From: RYN-230 sp963717125
GTDB taxonomy: Bacteria > Actinomycetota > Actinomycetes > Streptosporangiales > Streptosporangiaceae
Reading direction: 5' to 3'
DNA length: 64,000 nucleotides
NCBI GenBank assembly: GCA_963717125.1
Contig: CAVQVG010000018.1
Span: 297,181-361,180 of the forward strand
Part shown: in pieces, positions 1 through 8,356 of the stretch
How positions within the stretch are numbered: position 1 is the stretch's first letter
How the letters are laid out: each line of letters starts with the position of its first letter
Translations under genes and position numbers: made by a program
Notes under the pieces: model-generated
The model's input: the letters and a program-made list of their open reading frames with translations, nothing else
Databases searched by the model: none
What the model was told of the DNA's origin: nothing

Positions 1-1230
1 GGCGATGGCCGCGGCCAGCACAGCGAGGCCGACGATCTCACCGCCCACCAGCCGGGTGCTGAACGGGAACGTCGCAGCGGCGTCGGTGACCCGCACGTCA
101 CGGGCGTTGGGCAAGGTAGCGGAGTATGGGCTCGGGCTCGCGCTGGCCCCCGGAGAGACGGTGGGGAACAGGCCGCCCGGCGAGCTTGCTGGGTTGGGCA
201 GGGTGGGCAGGGTGGCCTGCGGGTCGGTGGCGCCGGGCACGGTGGGCAGGATGCCCGCCGGGAGGGTGGCGCCGACGCCGGGGGGCGTGGTGCTGGTGGA
301 CGGCGTTGGCGTCGGCGACGGCGACGGCGAGTGTGACGCGGTCGGCTTGGCGGTGATGGTGACCGCGCCCGACGCGGGCGGCGGCGCGGTCGCGTCGCTG
401 GACTTGGCGGTGCCGGACAGCGTGGCCTGCTTGCCCGCGGCGGTGCTGGACGCCACCGACACCTTGGCCTGCAGCTCATCCGAGCTGCCCTTGGCTATCC
501 CGCCCACCGTGCAGGTGCGCCCGCTGGCCGATGGGCAGACGGTGAACTTGGGGGTGACCGTCTTCCCGGCCACCTGGGCGCTGATCGTCACGCTGACCCC
601 GCTGGCCGCACCGCCGGCCGGCCAGACCCAGATCGCGTAGCTCGCGGTTCCGCCCGGGTGCAGGCTGGACTTGGTCGTGATCGGCTGCACTTCCAGGCAG
701 AGCTGGACCTTCGACTTGGTCGGGGTCGGGGTGGGCGTCGGAGTCGGGGTGGCCGACCCGGAGCCGGACGTGGGTGACGGGGTCGGCGTCGGGTCCGCGC
801 TCGAGCTAGGGCTGGCCGAGGCGGAGTTCGATGGGCTCGCCGGGGCCTTGCTGGACGAACTGGCCGACGCGCTGGGCGTGGCTTTGGCGCTGGCGCTGCT
901 GCTGGCGGTTGCCTTGGTGGTCGTGCTGGTGCTGGCGTCCGGCGTGGCGCTGCTGGTGGCCTTGGCGCTGGCGGTGGCTTTGGGTGTGGCCTTGGGGGTG
1001 CTGGCCGACCGGAACGCGGCGTCCAGGACCACCGTGGTCTGCCCGGCTGGCACCGTGCGCGCCGCGCTGGCCGCGGCCGGTGGCGAGCCGCACAAGTTGG
1101 GGGCGGACGCGGTGACCGCGGCCTCGGCCGGGCTGGCCGCGCCGAGCAGGCCGCCGGCCATGCCGGACGACACGATGGCCGCGCCGGCCACCGCGCCAAG
1201 CGCTGTCGTTGCAGATCGGGCTGATTTCAT
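1..1230 (-). CDS. Secreted, C-terminally membrane-anchored Ser/Thr/Pro/Ala-rich surface protein (3' end outside window)
   Basis: One reading frame stays open from an ATG at 1230 to the window edge (at least 410 codons). It begins with MKSARSATTALGAVAGAAIV, a signal peptide (basic start, hydrophobic core, AEA-type cleavage site near residue 38). Next comes a low-complexity Ala/Ser/Thr/Lys linker, a TPTPTPTP run, a beta-rich domain at about residues 190-290 with cysteines in the segments VQLCLEV, KFTVCPS and RTCTV, then a second Pro/Ser/Thr linker. The last visible residues are hydrophobic (GLAVLAAAIA), as expected for a membrane anchor. Exported actinobacterial cell-surface proteins have this layout. 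No enzymatic motif is visible, so the role is unknown. Overlapping frames on both strands are composition artefacts of the repeats. Confidence 0.8.
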   Translation of the reverse strand, partial: MKSARSATTALGAVAGAAIVSSGMAGGLLGAASPAEAAVTASAPNLCGSPPAAASAARTVPAGQTTVVLDAAFRSASTPKATPKATASAKATSSATPDASTSTTTKATASSSASAKATPSASASSSSKAPASPSNSASASPSSSADPTPTPSPTSGSGSATPTPTPTPTPTKSKVQLCLEVQPITTKSSLHPGGTASYAIWVWPAGGAASGVSVTISAQVAGKTVTPKFTVCPSASGRTCTVGGIAKGSSDELQAKVSVASSTAAGKQATLSGTAKSSDATAPPPASGAVTITAKPTASHSPSPSPTPTPSTSTTPPGVGATLPAGILPTVPGATDPQATLPTLPNPASSPGGLFPTVSPGASASPSPYSATLPNARDVRVTDAAATFPFSTRLVGGEIVGLAVLAAAIA

Positions 1231-1401
1231 GGCTGTGCTCTCGTAGCCATGGTCATCGTCGTCGAGACCTCGCGTGTCGTCTGGCTGCTCGCTTCGCCCG
1301 TGCGCGAACACCATTCCCTGCTGCCGGCGTTCGACACCTACGTTTGACGAGACAGATGGTAAACCGGTTCCCCCTTCTGGTCACTGGGGAGAAATAAAGG
1401 T

Positions 1402-2352
1402 ATGTCCGCCGCGGATCCGGCCGGCGTGCTGACCCGGCCGGCCCCGCCGCCGGATCAGGTGCTCCGCTACGGACCAGGGCCGGACCAGGTTGCCGACCTG
1501 CGGTTGCCGCCCGGCCGTGCGGTGGGCGACACTGGGCGAACGCCGGTGCTGGTTCTGCTGCTGCACGGCGGGTTCTGGCGGGCGGCCTATGACCGGAAGC
1601 ACGTTGGGCCACTGGCGGCGGCGCTGGCGGCTGAAAATTTCGTGGTGTGCACCCCGGAATACCGGCGGACCGGGCAGCCGGGCGGCGGGTGGCCGGGGAC
1701 CTTCGACGACGTCGCGGCGGCGGTCGACCGGCTGCCAGGGCTGGTGCGTTCGGCTGGGGCGGCCCCGGGCGCTGGGTGGCGGGTGATCCTGGCCGGGCAC
1801 TCGGCCGGTGGTCATCTGGCGCTGTGGTCGGCTGGGCGGCACCGGCTCAGTCCGGACAGCCCGTGGCATCGGGTGCCTGGTGCGGCTGGTGCTGGTGCTG
1901 GCGGTGCTGGTGATGTGCCTGTGTCTGGGGCGGGCGTTGCGGGGATCGCGGGGGGTGCGGGGGTGCGGGGGGTTCCGGGGCTGGCGGAGGTTGCGGGGGT
2001 GGTCGCGCTCGCGCCGGTCAGTGATCTGGCCGCCTGCTACCGGGCAGGGCTCGACGATGACGCGGCCGGGACTCTGCTCGGTGGCGGCCCGGGGGAGCAG
2101 CCGGGCCGGTACGCGGTGGCCGATCCGGCGCGGCTGGTTCCGCTCGGGGCGCCGGTGCGGATCGTGCACGGCACCGTAGATGACCGGGTGCCGTTCGCGA
2201 TGAGCCGTTCGTTCGCTGCGCGGGCCCGGGCGGCGGGGGACGATGTGCGGCTGGCGGAGCTGGCGGGCGGTGGTCACTTCGACGTCATCGACCCCCTGTC
2301 GGCGGCCTGGCCGGCCGTGCTAGCCGCGTTCCGCTCGGTCGCGGGTGATTGA
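1402..2352 (+). CDS. Alpha/beta hydrolase (esterase/kynurenine-formamidase-like)
   Basis: The 316-residue protein has the alpha/beta-hydrolase signatures in order: an HGGFWR oxyanion motif (about 55-60), the nucleophile elbow GHSAGG (Ser about 134), an acid in GTVDDRVP (about 264) and the histidine in GGGHFDVID (about 300). HGG plus GHSAGG is typical of BD-FAE/kynurenine-formamidase-like esterases, but the substrate cannot be read from sequence. Residues about 158-195 form a Gly/Ala/Val-rich insertion unlike the rest of the fold, probably expanded GC repeats. AAAGG lies 2-6 bases upstream of the ATG and GGAG somewhat further. The gene stands alone, divergent from the surface-protein gene to its left. 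Confidence 0.85.
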   Translation: MSAADPAGVLTRPAPPPDQVLRYGPGPDQVADLRLPPGRAVGDTGRTPVLVLLLHGGFWRAAYDRKHVGPLAAALAAENFVVCTPEYRRTGQPGGGWPGTFDDVAAAVDRLPGLVRSAGAAPGAGWRVILAGHSAGGHLALWSAGRHRLSPDSPWHRVPGAAGAGAGGAGDVPVSGAGVAGIAGGAGVRGVPGLAEVAGVVALAPVSDLAACYRAGLDDDAAGTLLGGGPGEQPGRYAVADPARLVPLGAPVRIVHGTVDDRVPFAMSRSFAARARAAGDDVRLAELAGGGHFDVIDPLSAAWPAVLAAFRSVAGD

Positions 2353-2612
2353 GTTCGGCTCGCACCGATAGCACCAGCAGCTATGTACAAGGCAACCCAG
2401 ACACAGTCGAACGGGTCCGTGGGCGGGGCGCCGTGTTCACCCGTGGTGGGTGATGCCCTGTCCTATGCCGGGCGGTTGGGTCGGGACAGTGGATGCCTGC
2501 CGCGCTTGGGCAGGCATCTTCCAGGAAGGGACCGCGGCCATGGCGGTTGCGTCAGCCGATCGGACCACGCGCAGGCCGGTTCTGGGGCGGATCGTGGGTT
2601 AGGGGTGCGAAG

Positions 2613-3185
2613 GTGAGCACTGGCGCTTTCCCGGACCCGCTCCACCACTTTCTGGCTCAGCTGGATGAGCTGCGTTCCGGCGACATCCTCGATATGGACC
2701 AGGTAGGGCAGCTCTTGGTGGAGCTGGCCGCTGAGGAGGAGTTTTTTGGTCCGCCGATCGCGGAGATGCCTTCTGCGACGGCCGGGGGGAAGTGGCTGGT
2801 CAAGCCCGAACGGGGTCCCCGCCTAGTGCTGTTCCACCGGCCAGAGGGGGTGATGGCCTACACCCACTCGCACCATTGCTGGGTGGCGGTCGCTCCGGGC
2901 CGCGGCGTCGAGACCCATCAGCGGTGGAACGCAGTTCGCCATGAGGGGGGCCGGGCCGAACTGCGCCTTGCCGATGACCGCGCCATGCATCGCGGTGACG
3001 TCGCAACCCTGACTCCGCCCGGCGACATCCACAACCATGGCCACGTCGCCGGCACGGGTCCCAGCCCCTACTCACTCATCCTCCTGGGTGACGACATGTA
3101 CCTCTTCGAACGGAAAGAGTACGACCCCGAGCAGGGGACGTGGCGGAAGCTAGCACCCGGTGATCCAGGCCGGTCGCACCGCTGA
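2613..3185 (+). CDS. Cupin-fold protein, cysteine-dioxygenase-like
   Basis: The chosen start is the GTG preceded by GGGGTGCGAAG; a longer in-frame extension to 2493 has low-complexity Arg/Gly content and is rejected. The 190-residue product contains a histidine cluster THSHHCWVAV followed by PPGDIHNHGHV, the two metal-ligand motifs of the cupin barrel as arranged in cysteine dioxygenase-type enzymes, plus an acidic C-terminal segment with LFERKEYDPEQG. Such enzymes oxidise thiols or small carboxylates using Fe(II). The substrate is not determinable. It is the last chromosomal protein gene before tRNA-Thr and has no operon partner. Confidence 0.65.
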   Translation: MSTGAFPDPLHHFLAQLDELRSGDILDMDQVGQLLVELAAEEEFFGPPIAEMPSATAGGKWLVKPERGPRLVLFHRPEGVMAYTHSHHCWVAVAPGRGVETHQRWNAVRHEGGRAELRLADDRAMHRGDVATLTPPGDIHNHGHVAGTGPSPYSLILLGDDMYLFERKEYDPEQGTWRKLAPGDPGRSHR

Positions 3186-3569
3186 TCTATGGCTCTCGTG
3201 TCTTCGAGGTACGGGTACGTGCTGCTATCGAGAAACAGCCGGATGGTGGCGCAGTATCGCCGGTTTGCGGAGTCCTTACCGGAGCAGTCCGCCAGCAGAA
3301 GCCGGATGTGATCGTCGGAGAGCATCGGTCTTCGGCCAGGTCGCGGCCCAGGCGCTCCGCCGTCCGTGTACGCGCGGATCGTACGGGGGAGAGGTTGGAC
3401 GCCTTCAGGTGGAGACGCCGCGACCAGTAGGAGTGCGGTAATCTCTCCTAGGTCGGTGGTGGGCGTCCAGTTCCCTGGTGCTGCTGGATGACACGCCGGT
3501 AGAACGCAGCGTACGACCTGAGTTGACCGCCGTGAGGTGCGAAACCCCAGGTCAGACAGCTAAACACAG
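3186..3569. other. Intergenic region before tRNA-Thr, no supported gene
   Basis: About 380 bases without a convincing gene. A short leftward frame from 3325 has natural-looking composition (it starts MLSDDHIRLLLADCSGKDSA), but it runs into the opposite-strand cupin gene, lacks a good ribosome site and matches no family I recognise. It may be a gene remnant. Confidence 0.4.
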
Positions 3570-3642
3570 GCCCCCTTAGCTCAGTCGGCAGAGCGTCTCC
3601 ATGGTAAGGAGAAGGTCTACGGTTCGATTCCGTAAGGGGGCT
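3570..3642 (+). tRNA. tRNA-Thr (anticodon GGT)
   Basis: The 73-base gene folds as a cloverleaf. The acceptor stem GCCCCCT pairs with AGGGGGC, the D-loop region is TTAGCTCAGTCGGCAGAGC, the anticodon arm is TCTCC-ATGGTAA-GGAGA with GGT at the anticodon, and the T-arm contains GGTTCGATTCC. No CCA is encoded. The 3' 42 bases, from the anticodon loop onward, belong to the att core repeated at 23346 and 39420, so the gene doubles as the attachment site and its 3' half is now element-derived. Confidence 0.97.
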
Positions 3643-3644
3643 CC
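3601..3644 (+). repeat. att core copy 1 (attL) inside tRNA-Thr
   Basis: This 44-base segment starts at the anticodon loop (ATGGTAAGG) and ends GGGGGCTCC. It is repeated exactly at 23346-23389 and 39421-39464. The integrase gene lies about 100 bases away and points toward it, as in pSAM2-type elements. Confidence 0.95.
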
Positions 3645-3653
3645 CAGGTCAGA

Positions 3654-3684
3654 GGTCGGTTCCGATCAAGGAACCGGCCTTTTT
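3654..3684 (+). terminator. Rho-independent terminator downstream of tRNA-Thr
   Basis: A 10-bp stem (GGTCGGTTCC with GGAACCGGCC, one G-T wobble) with a 6-base loop is followed by TTTTT. It lies outside the att core on the element side, so the element supplies the terminator for the tRNA transcript. Confidence 0.75.
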
Positions 3685-3692
3685 GGATCTTG

Positions 3693-3714
3693 GTGCAGCA
3701 GCAATGTGCAGCAA
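3693..3714 (+). repeat. Left arm-type repeat of the AICE
   Basis: The segment contains GTGCAGCA twice (13-bp period). Its 22 bases match 23239-23260 near the other end except for one internal base, in the same orientation. Its distance from the core (48 bases) and presence at both ends fit an integrase arm-binding site. Confidence 0.6.
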
Positions 3715-3744
3715 CGGCGTTTTGCGCAGCAGCAGCCGCTGTGC

Positions 3745-4965
3745 TCACTTGTCGAGCCACTGGCCGAGCTTCTTGAGCGCGTCGCGGGTGGCCGCTGAGG
3801 GAACCTCGGTGTAGATCTCCATGGTTACGGCGATCTTGCTGTGCCGCAGGATCTGCATGGCGACCCGGGGGTGAACGTCGAGCGCGGCCAGGAGTGAGCC
3901 GCACGTCCGGCGTGCCCCGTGCACGGTGATCTTGGAGACCTTGGCCTTGGTGATGCGGCGGTCGAAGCTGCGGTTAAAGTTGCGCGGCTCGATCGGGGTG
4001 CCATGGCGGGTGGTGAGCACCAGGCCGGTGTCGATCCAGGATCCATCGGCCCGGACGCGGTCAGCGTCTTGCTGCTGCCTGCGGAGCTTGAGTGCGGTGA
4101 TGCAAACCTCTGGGAGGGGGAGCGGTGCGTCAGAGGTTTCGGTCTTGGTCTCGCGGCGCAGGAGCTGGCGGCCGACGCGCTGTAGCTGCTCGCCGACGTA
4201 CAACTCGCCAGCGTCCAGGTTGACCAGCTCCCAGGTGAGCCCGAGCAGTTCTCCTTTGCGCAGGCCGAGGACGAGGACCAGGACGTAGGCCGCGTACAGC
4301 ACGTCGTCGCCGCGGCGGGCGGATTCCAGGAACTGGCGTGCTTCATCGACGCTCCAGGACCGGCGCTTGCGCTTAGGGTCGCGGCGGCGGGTCAGTCGGA
4401 TGACAGCGGCCGGGTTGCGGGTGATGATCTGTTCCTCTACCGCGCAGGTGAGCGCAGCCCGTAGCGCGTTGCGTGCGTCCGTGCGGGTGCCGGGGGACAG
4501 GATGGCCTGGCAGCAGTGACCGGTAGCGCAGCACCGGCGCTTGTTCTCTGGCCTGTTGGCGTCCTTACCCTGAGCGCAGCACTGGCAGATACGGCCCAGC
4601 TTGTTGAGCCAGCGCCTGATGTCCTGAACCTGGAGCTTGTCCAGCCGCTTCGTCCCGAGGTGGGGAACGATATGCAGCCGGGTGAACAATTCGTATTTCT
4701 CGCATGTCTTGGGCGCGAGGTTTGGCCGGACGATTTCTTCCAACCAGTAGTTCAGGAACTTTTCGAGGCTTGGCACGTCGGATGCGACCGGCCCGCGGTT
4801 TGCTTCATCCCGCAACTTCATCCACGCTTGCTGGGTGTCCTCGTAGGTCTTACGTCCAACGTACTTACGGTAGCGTTCGCCAGCCGGGTTCGTGCACCAC
4901 ACGTATCCCCGATAGCCGCCTTTGACTGGGTAGATCGACCCTTCGCCGTTATGGCGTCTGCTCAT
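3745..4965 (-). CDS. int: Tyrosine site-specific integrase
   Basis: The 406-residue protein catalyses recombination between the element att site and the tRNA-Thr 3' end. The N-terminal AP2-like arm-binding segment (about 1-60) is followed by a SAM-like core-binding domain (about 65-180) and the catalytic domain. Catalytic residues are visible: Arg236 in LGLRKGE, His349 and Arg352 in HGARR, His375 in LRHSK and nucleophile Tyr385 in MEIYTEV. A cysteine cluster at 127-152 (CQCC and CCATGHCC) is characteristic of actinobacterial AICE integrases. The ATG overlaps the xis stop (ATGA) and AAGGAGGG precedes it within xis, so the two are translationally coupled. The stop lies 100 bases from attL. Confidence 0.97.
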   Translation of the reverse strand: MSRRHNGEGSIYPVKGGYRGYVWCTNPAGERYRKYVGRKTYEDTQQAWMKLRDEANRGPVASDVPSLEKFLNYWLEEIVRPNLAPKTCEKYELFTRLHIVPHLGTKRLDKLQVQDIRRWLNKLGRICQCCAQGKDANRPENKRRCCATGHCCQAILSPGTRTDARNALRAALTCAVEEQIITRNPAAVIRLTRRRDPKRKRRSWSVDEARQFLESARRGDDVLYAAYVLVLVLGLRKGELLGLTWELVNLDAGELYVGEQLQRVGRQLLRRETKTETSDAPLPLPEVCITALKLRRQQQDADRVRADGSWIDTGLVLTTRHGTPIEPRNFNRSFDRRITKAKVSKITVHGARRTCGSLLAALDVHPRVAMQILRHSKIAVTMEIYTEVPSAATRDALKKLGQWLDK

Positions 4966-5138
4966 CCGATGCCCTCCTTAACTCTGCGGCGGACATAATC
5001 ATCTACCCACTCAGGGAGAATCCGCCGGTTCCCGCCATCTTTTACTGACCGTATCTGCCCGGATAGGACGAGATGCTTGGTCTTGGTAAGCCCGTATCCC
5101 AGCATCTCAGCTACCTGGGCAGTGGTGTACCACTTCAT
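4962..5138 (-). CDS. xis: Excisionase / MerR-like HTH DNA-binding protein
   Basis: This small basic protein (58 residues from the ATG at 5138) contains a winged helix-turn-helix of the excisionase type: YTTAQVAEMLGYGLTKTKHL, then SVKDGGNRRILPEWVDDYV. It should bend DNA at the att site and direct Int toward excision. An upstream TTG at 5180 or GTG at 5144 could extend the N-terminus, and the start is not firm. The stop overlaps the int ATG. An operator-like palindrome lies at 5218-5234, so xis-int probably forms a regulated unit separate from rep. Confidence 0.88.
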   Translation of the reverse strand: MKWYTTAQVAEMLGYGLTKTKHLVLSGQIRSVKDGGNRRILPEWVDDYVRRRVKEGIG

Positions 5139-5217
5139 TTCGATCACGTTGCCTGGTGACCGGACATTACCACGTTCCAAGATTGGCTTCTTCCAGCGAG
5201 ATGTTCGGTGCTCTGCA

Positions 5218-5234
5218 TTGACATTTAAGTGTCA
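5218..5234. promoter_or_regulatory. Operator-like palindrome A upstream of xis-int
   Basis: TTGACATTTAAGTGTCA is a near-perfect inverted repeat (TGACAyTTAArTGTCA) between the rep stop and xis. It belongs to the family also found at 9264, 10594, 13290, 18126, 20392 and 20426. Its TTGACA could serve as a -35 element. Confidence 0.65.
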
Positions 5235-5247
5235 GATGGTGGCCGGG

Positions 5248-6792
5248 TCATGCTGCCTGCTGCTGGGCGTTGACGCTTTGGCCCTGTTCGTGGGCTAGTT
5301 CTTCGCGTCCGGCGTCGCGTCGCCTGCGTGCCAGGTCGGCGGCTGTGTTGGCCAGGAAGGCGTCCCCAGTGGTTTTCCAGCCGGTTCCGGTGTACCGGAG
5401 ACCGCCGATGATCAGGGTGGTTTCTTCTTCGGTGTGATCCGCGGTGCGGATCGGCTCGTGTTCTGGCCCGGCTGCGTCATTGCGCCGGTAGAAGATCCGG
5501 ACGTTGCGGAGGGCGCCGAAGGTGACGGAATAGCGGCGTCCTTTGGTGAGGAAGTGGCCGCCGAATCCGAGCATGTGTGCCCAGCGGCGCAGTGAGTGAT
5601 AGTCAGGTTCCCGGCCGAGTATCCAGCATGCGTGGATGAGCCGTTCGGCATGATTGCCGTCTGGATTTGCGTGCACGTCAATGGTGTCGTCGGTGATGCG
5701 GGCTGAGGTGTGCCCGGTTATCTCGGTGGCTTTGGTGGCGTATTTGGCGAGGTAACCGGCGACCATGACGTCGGTGATCGTATTGCTGCTGCGCATGGTG
5801 ATGACACGCACGTCTATCTGGTCACCCCATCCGATGCGCCATCCATTGGGATGGGCGGGGTGCGGTGGGGTGGTGAATGCGATGACGTGAGCGGCGTAGC
5901 GTATGGCGTCGTCCAGGTCGGCGGCGGTGAGTCCGGACGGTGGCGGGACGATCGCGTCCAGGTCGCCGGGGTCGATGCCGTCGAGGCGGAGTAGGGCGTG
6001 GAAGTGAACGGCTCCGCGTGCCTGGAATTCGGCGGCTTTGCCGTGGGAAACCCGGATCGGGGGGAGGGCACGGTACTTGCCATCACCGCACGGAATCCGG
6101 GCCGGGGGGATGTGCCGGTGGCGGGCTTGCTGGGCGAGGTGGCGTTCGATGGCCTGTTTAGTGCGCCGCCACAGTTCCCCAGCGGCGTTGTTCCACACGG
6201 CGTGCATGCCGTAGTCGTAGCAGTCCGCGCAGATGGGCTTGCCGAGCTGGGGGTCGCTGGTTTCGTGGCGGGCGAAGCAGACGATCGGTATGCCGTGCGG
6301 GCAGATTCCGGCTTCGCGGCGGGCATGGCAGGGATCGGGACGGCATCCGCACCGGGAGCGGTCGGTGCAGGTGTGATGGCCGATGACCCGGGTGTGCACC
6401 GGGCCGAAGGAGGGGGCGGTGAAGGTGGCGAAGACGGCCGGGTGGGCAGTGACGGTTTCGGGGACCCCTTTGCCCCCCGCCAGGCCGGAACGGATGACGT
6501 GGTAGGCGTCGCGGCGGTAAGTCTCAGCGCAAGATGGGCAGACCGCAGTGCGGCGGTTGCCGCAGGCTTTGTAGATCACCTGATCTGGCATGCCAAGGGT
6601 GGATACCTTGCGCAGCAGCTCACCGGTGCTGGAGTCGATGACGCGCAGATCGCCGTACAGGCGGATGGGATGGGTGCATCCGGCGGCGGGCCAGATGTGA
6701 TCAAGCCAGGTGAAGTAGCCGTCACCGCCCCGGGTGAGCGCAGCGTCGATGGCCCACGGCGAGGATGGCCCGGAGGCGGCGTAGCTGGTCAC
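5248..6792 (-). CDS. rep: RepSA-family replication initiator
   Basis: The 514-residue protein has the layout of AICE rolling-circle initiators. A CPSCAETYRRDAYHVIRSGL segment near residue 85 is followed by a Cys/His-rich region (about 138-192), the HUH-like metal motif HFHALLRLDG (263-272), and later VAGYLAKYATKATE, which supplies the candidate nicking tyrosines. It would nick the element origin after excision and drive rolling-circle replication. The GTG at 6792 overlaps the upstream stop (GTGA). A longer in-frame extension to 6876 lies inside the preceding gene and is rejected. It is the last gene of a five-gene coupled operon. Confidence 0.92.
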   Translation of the reverse strand: MTSYAASGPSSPWAIDAALTRGGDGYFTWLDHIWPAAGCTHPIRLYGDLRVIDSSTGELLRKVSTLGMPDQVIYKACGNRRTAVCPSCAETYRRDAYHVIRSGLAGGKGVPETVTAHPAVFATFTAPSFGPVHTRVIGHHTCTDRSRCGCRPDPCHARREAGICPHGIPIVCFARHETSDPQLGKPICADCYDYGMHAVWNNAAGELWRRTKQAIERHLAQQARHRHIPPARIPCGDGKYRALPPIRVSHGKAAEFQARGAVHFHALLRLDGIDPGDLDAIVPPPSGLTAADLDDAIRYAAHVIAFTTPPHPAHPNGWRIGWGDQIDVRVITMRSSNTITDVMVAGYLAKYATKATEITGHTSARITDDTIDVHANPDGNHAERLIHACWILGREPDYHSLRRWAHMLGFGGHFLTKGRRYSVTFGALRNVRIFYRRNDAAGPEHEPIRTADHTEEETTLIIGGLRYTGTGWKTTGDAFLANTAADLARRRRDAGREELAHEQGQSVNAQQQAA

Positions 6793-7676
6793 CAGGCCGC
6801 ACCGTCCCCGGTGCCGAACAGGGTGAGCTGGGTGCAGCGCGGGCCGCGCAGCGAGGCGCCCACGTGCTCGTACCACTGGTAGGCGTAGCGCGGGCAGTTG
6901 GCGCAGTTAAGGTGGCGGCCCTGGCATCCGGGCAGCGGTGGGCGGCGGCGGGCGGCGTAGGACCAGGCCATGGAGTCAGCGGACGTGAGCAGGTGCCCGC
7001 ACTGGGTCAGGCCGCTGATCTTGAAGCCGAAGCCGTGCAGCCGGGTGATGCCGCGCGCGTGCAGCGCGGTGATCAGGGCGTGAACTTCGGTGGTGGCCTG
7101 GCGGCGGCAGACCGAGCCGACGCCGACCAGGGGCTCGGCGGCGAGGTTGATCCCGTGGTGCTCGTACAGGTCGGCGCAGTGCAGGTAGTCGGTGAGGGTC
7201 CAGCCTTGCAGGACCGGGATGACCGGCAGTTCAGGGTCCAGGCTGCGGAGGTGAAGGAGGTTGGCGACGGTGCGGCGCTGATGGGCGGTGACGGGCAGCC
7301 CGGTGCGGGCGGTGATGAACGGCTCGCACATCCAGTCTTGCGGGGCGGCCCAGGCCAGGTGGCCGATGTCGTCGCGGTAGCGGCGGATACGCGCGGCGTA
7401 CTGGCGAGGGGTGGGGCCGTGCTCCCAGGTGCCGTGGCTGGATAGCTCGGTGAAGCCACCCGAATCCAGGGCCCACGGTGACCGGGCGGCCGGGAACCTC
7501 TTGTAGCTGCGCAGCCGCCGGTCGGAGATGAACAGCGGGATGTCAGCGGTGCGCAGCCAGCCGGGATGGTGGGTGCCCAGGTAGAACGTCAGCGGCCAGG
7601 AGCCGGTGTTCGCCCCCGTGCCCGGGACCGGGTGGGTTCCGGGCGCGAGAGCCAGCATCGGGCTGGACGTGGTCAC
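6789..7676 (-). CDS. Queuine tRNA-ribosyltransferase (TGT)/DpdA-like protein
   Basis: The 295-residue protein carries TGT-fold signatures: ALDSGGF (Asp71, equivalent to the DSGGFQ substrate-binding motif of TGT), PVLQGW (155-159), VGVGSV (184-189) and SADSMAW (Asp234, placed like the TGT catalytic aspartate). It ends with a zinc-site-like CX6CX2C plus His (251, 258, 261, 271). TGT exchanges guanine for 7-deazaguanine in tRNA; DpdA homologues do this in DNA. Lying between rep and the spread gene with GTGA overlaps on both sides, it may modify element DNA, but that is inference. No preQ0 biosynthesis genes are in the window. Confidence 0.7.
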   Translation of the reverse strand: MTTSSPMLALAPGTHPVPGTGANTGSWPLTFYLGTHHPGWLRTADIPLFISDRRLRSYKRFPAARSPWALDSGGFTELSSHGTWEHGPTPRQYAARIRRYRDDIGHLAWAAPQDWMCEPFITARTGLPVTAHQRRTVANLLHLRSLDPELPVIPVLQGWTLTDYLHCADLYEHHGINLAAEPLVGVGSVCRRQATTEVHALITALHARGITRLHGFGFKISGLTQCGHLLTSADSMAWSYAARRRPPLPGCQGRHLNCANCPRYAYQWYEHVGASLRGPRCTQLTLFGTGDGAAW

Positions 7677-8356
7677 GGGCGGCCCCCGGTAACAAGATCG
7701 GTGCCGTTGATGGCCGTGACGTCGGACGGCGGTGTGGTGGTGTCGTCCAGTTCGTGGAGGAGCTGGCCTGCCAGTGTGGGCGGGATGGCCAGATGAGTGG
7801 CCAGGGTGTCGGTGGTGATGGGCTGGCCGGTGGCCTGGCGGTGCGCGTAGGCAGCCATGCGGGCGCCGGTCACCAGTTCCGGCGGCAGTGGCCCCGCAGC
7901 GGTTTGTGTGCCGGTGGGAGTGGGTGTGGGGTCATCCGGTGTGCCTGCTGGCGTGGTGGGCCGCTGGGTGGGGTTGCGGGATAGGACGAGTTTGGTGAGG
8001 GCGAGGAAGGCCAGGGCCGGGACGGCGGCGACGATCCAGCCGGTGGGGCTGGGTGTGGCCTGGGCGACCTGGGCGGTGAGGGATAGCGCGGCCGCGGCGA
8101 TGAGGACGGCCGTGGGATAGGCGATGGGCCGGTTGTGCCGTTTGCGGCGGCGGATCTCCAGTCCGGCGGCGGTGGGGGTGAGTTCGGAGATGATGGCGTT
8201 GGCCCAGCCGAACCAGCCGCCGGTTCCGGCCGGGACGTTGTGCATGGTCCAGTCGTGGACATGGGTGAAGGACGCAGCCCCGGCCATGCCGCCGATGACC
8301 AGCACGATGAGGACCTGGGCGATGGTCTCGGTCTGGCCGGACCGAGGTGTGCTCAC
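7673..8356 (-). CDS. DUF2637-type membrane protein (SpdB-like spread protein)
   Basis: The 227-residue protein has four predicted membrane segments in its first 130 residues, including AQVLIVLVIGGMAGAASF and PTAVLIAAAALSLTAQVA. Between them lies a conserved-looking loop, VHDWTMHNVP through NAIISELTPTAAGLEIRRR. A Pro/Thr linker follows, then a helical C-terminal domain (about 155-220). DUF2637 proteins accompany conjugative plasmids and AICEs of actinomycetes and are linked to intramycelial spread. GTG start with GTGA overlap to the upstream gene and GTGA overlap to the TGT-like gene downstream. Confidence 0.75.
   Translation of the reverse strand: MSTPRSGQTETIAQVLIVLVIGGMAGAASFTHVHDWTMHNVPAGTGGWFGWANAIISELTPTAAGLEIRRRKRHNRPIAYPTAVLIAAAALSLTAQVAQATPSPTGWIVAAVPALAFLALTKLVLSRNPTQRPTTPAGTPDDPTPTPTGTQTAAGPLPPELVTGARMAAYAHRQATGQPITTDTLATHLAIPPTLAGQLLHELDDTTTPPSDVTAINGTDLVTGGRP

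Noticed and set aside
5..1246. Several long rightward and leftward frames over the surface-protein gene
   Set aside because: They are mirror translations of Ser/Thr/Pro/Ala repeats. Only the frame from 1230 leftward has a signal peptide, coherent domains and a membrane anchor.
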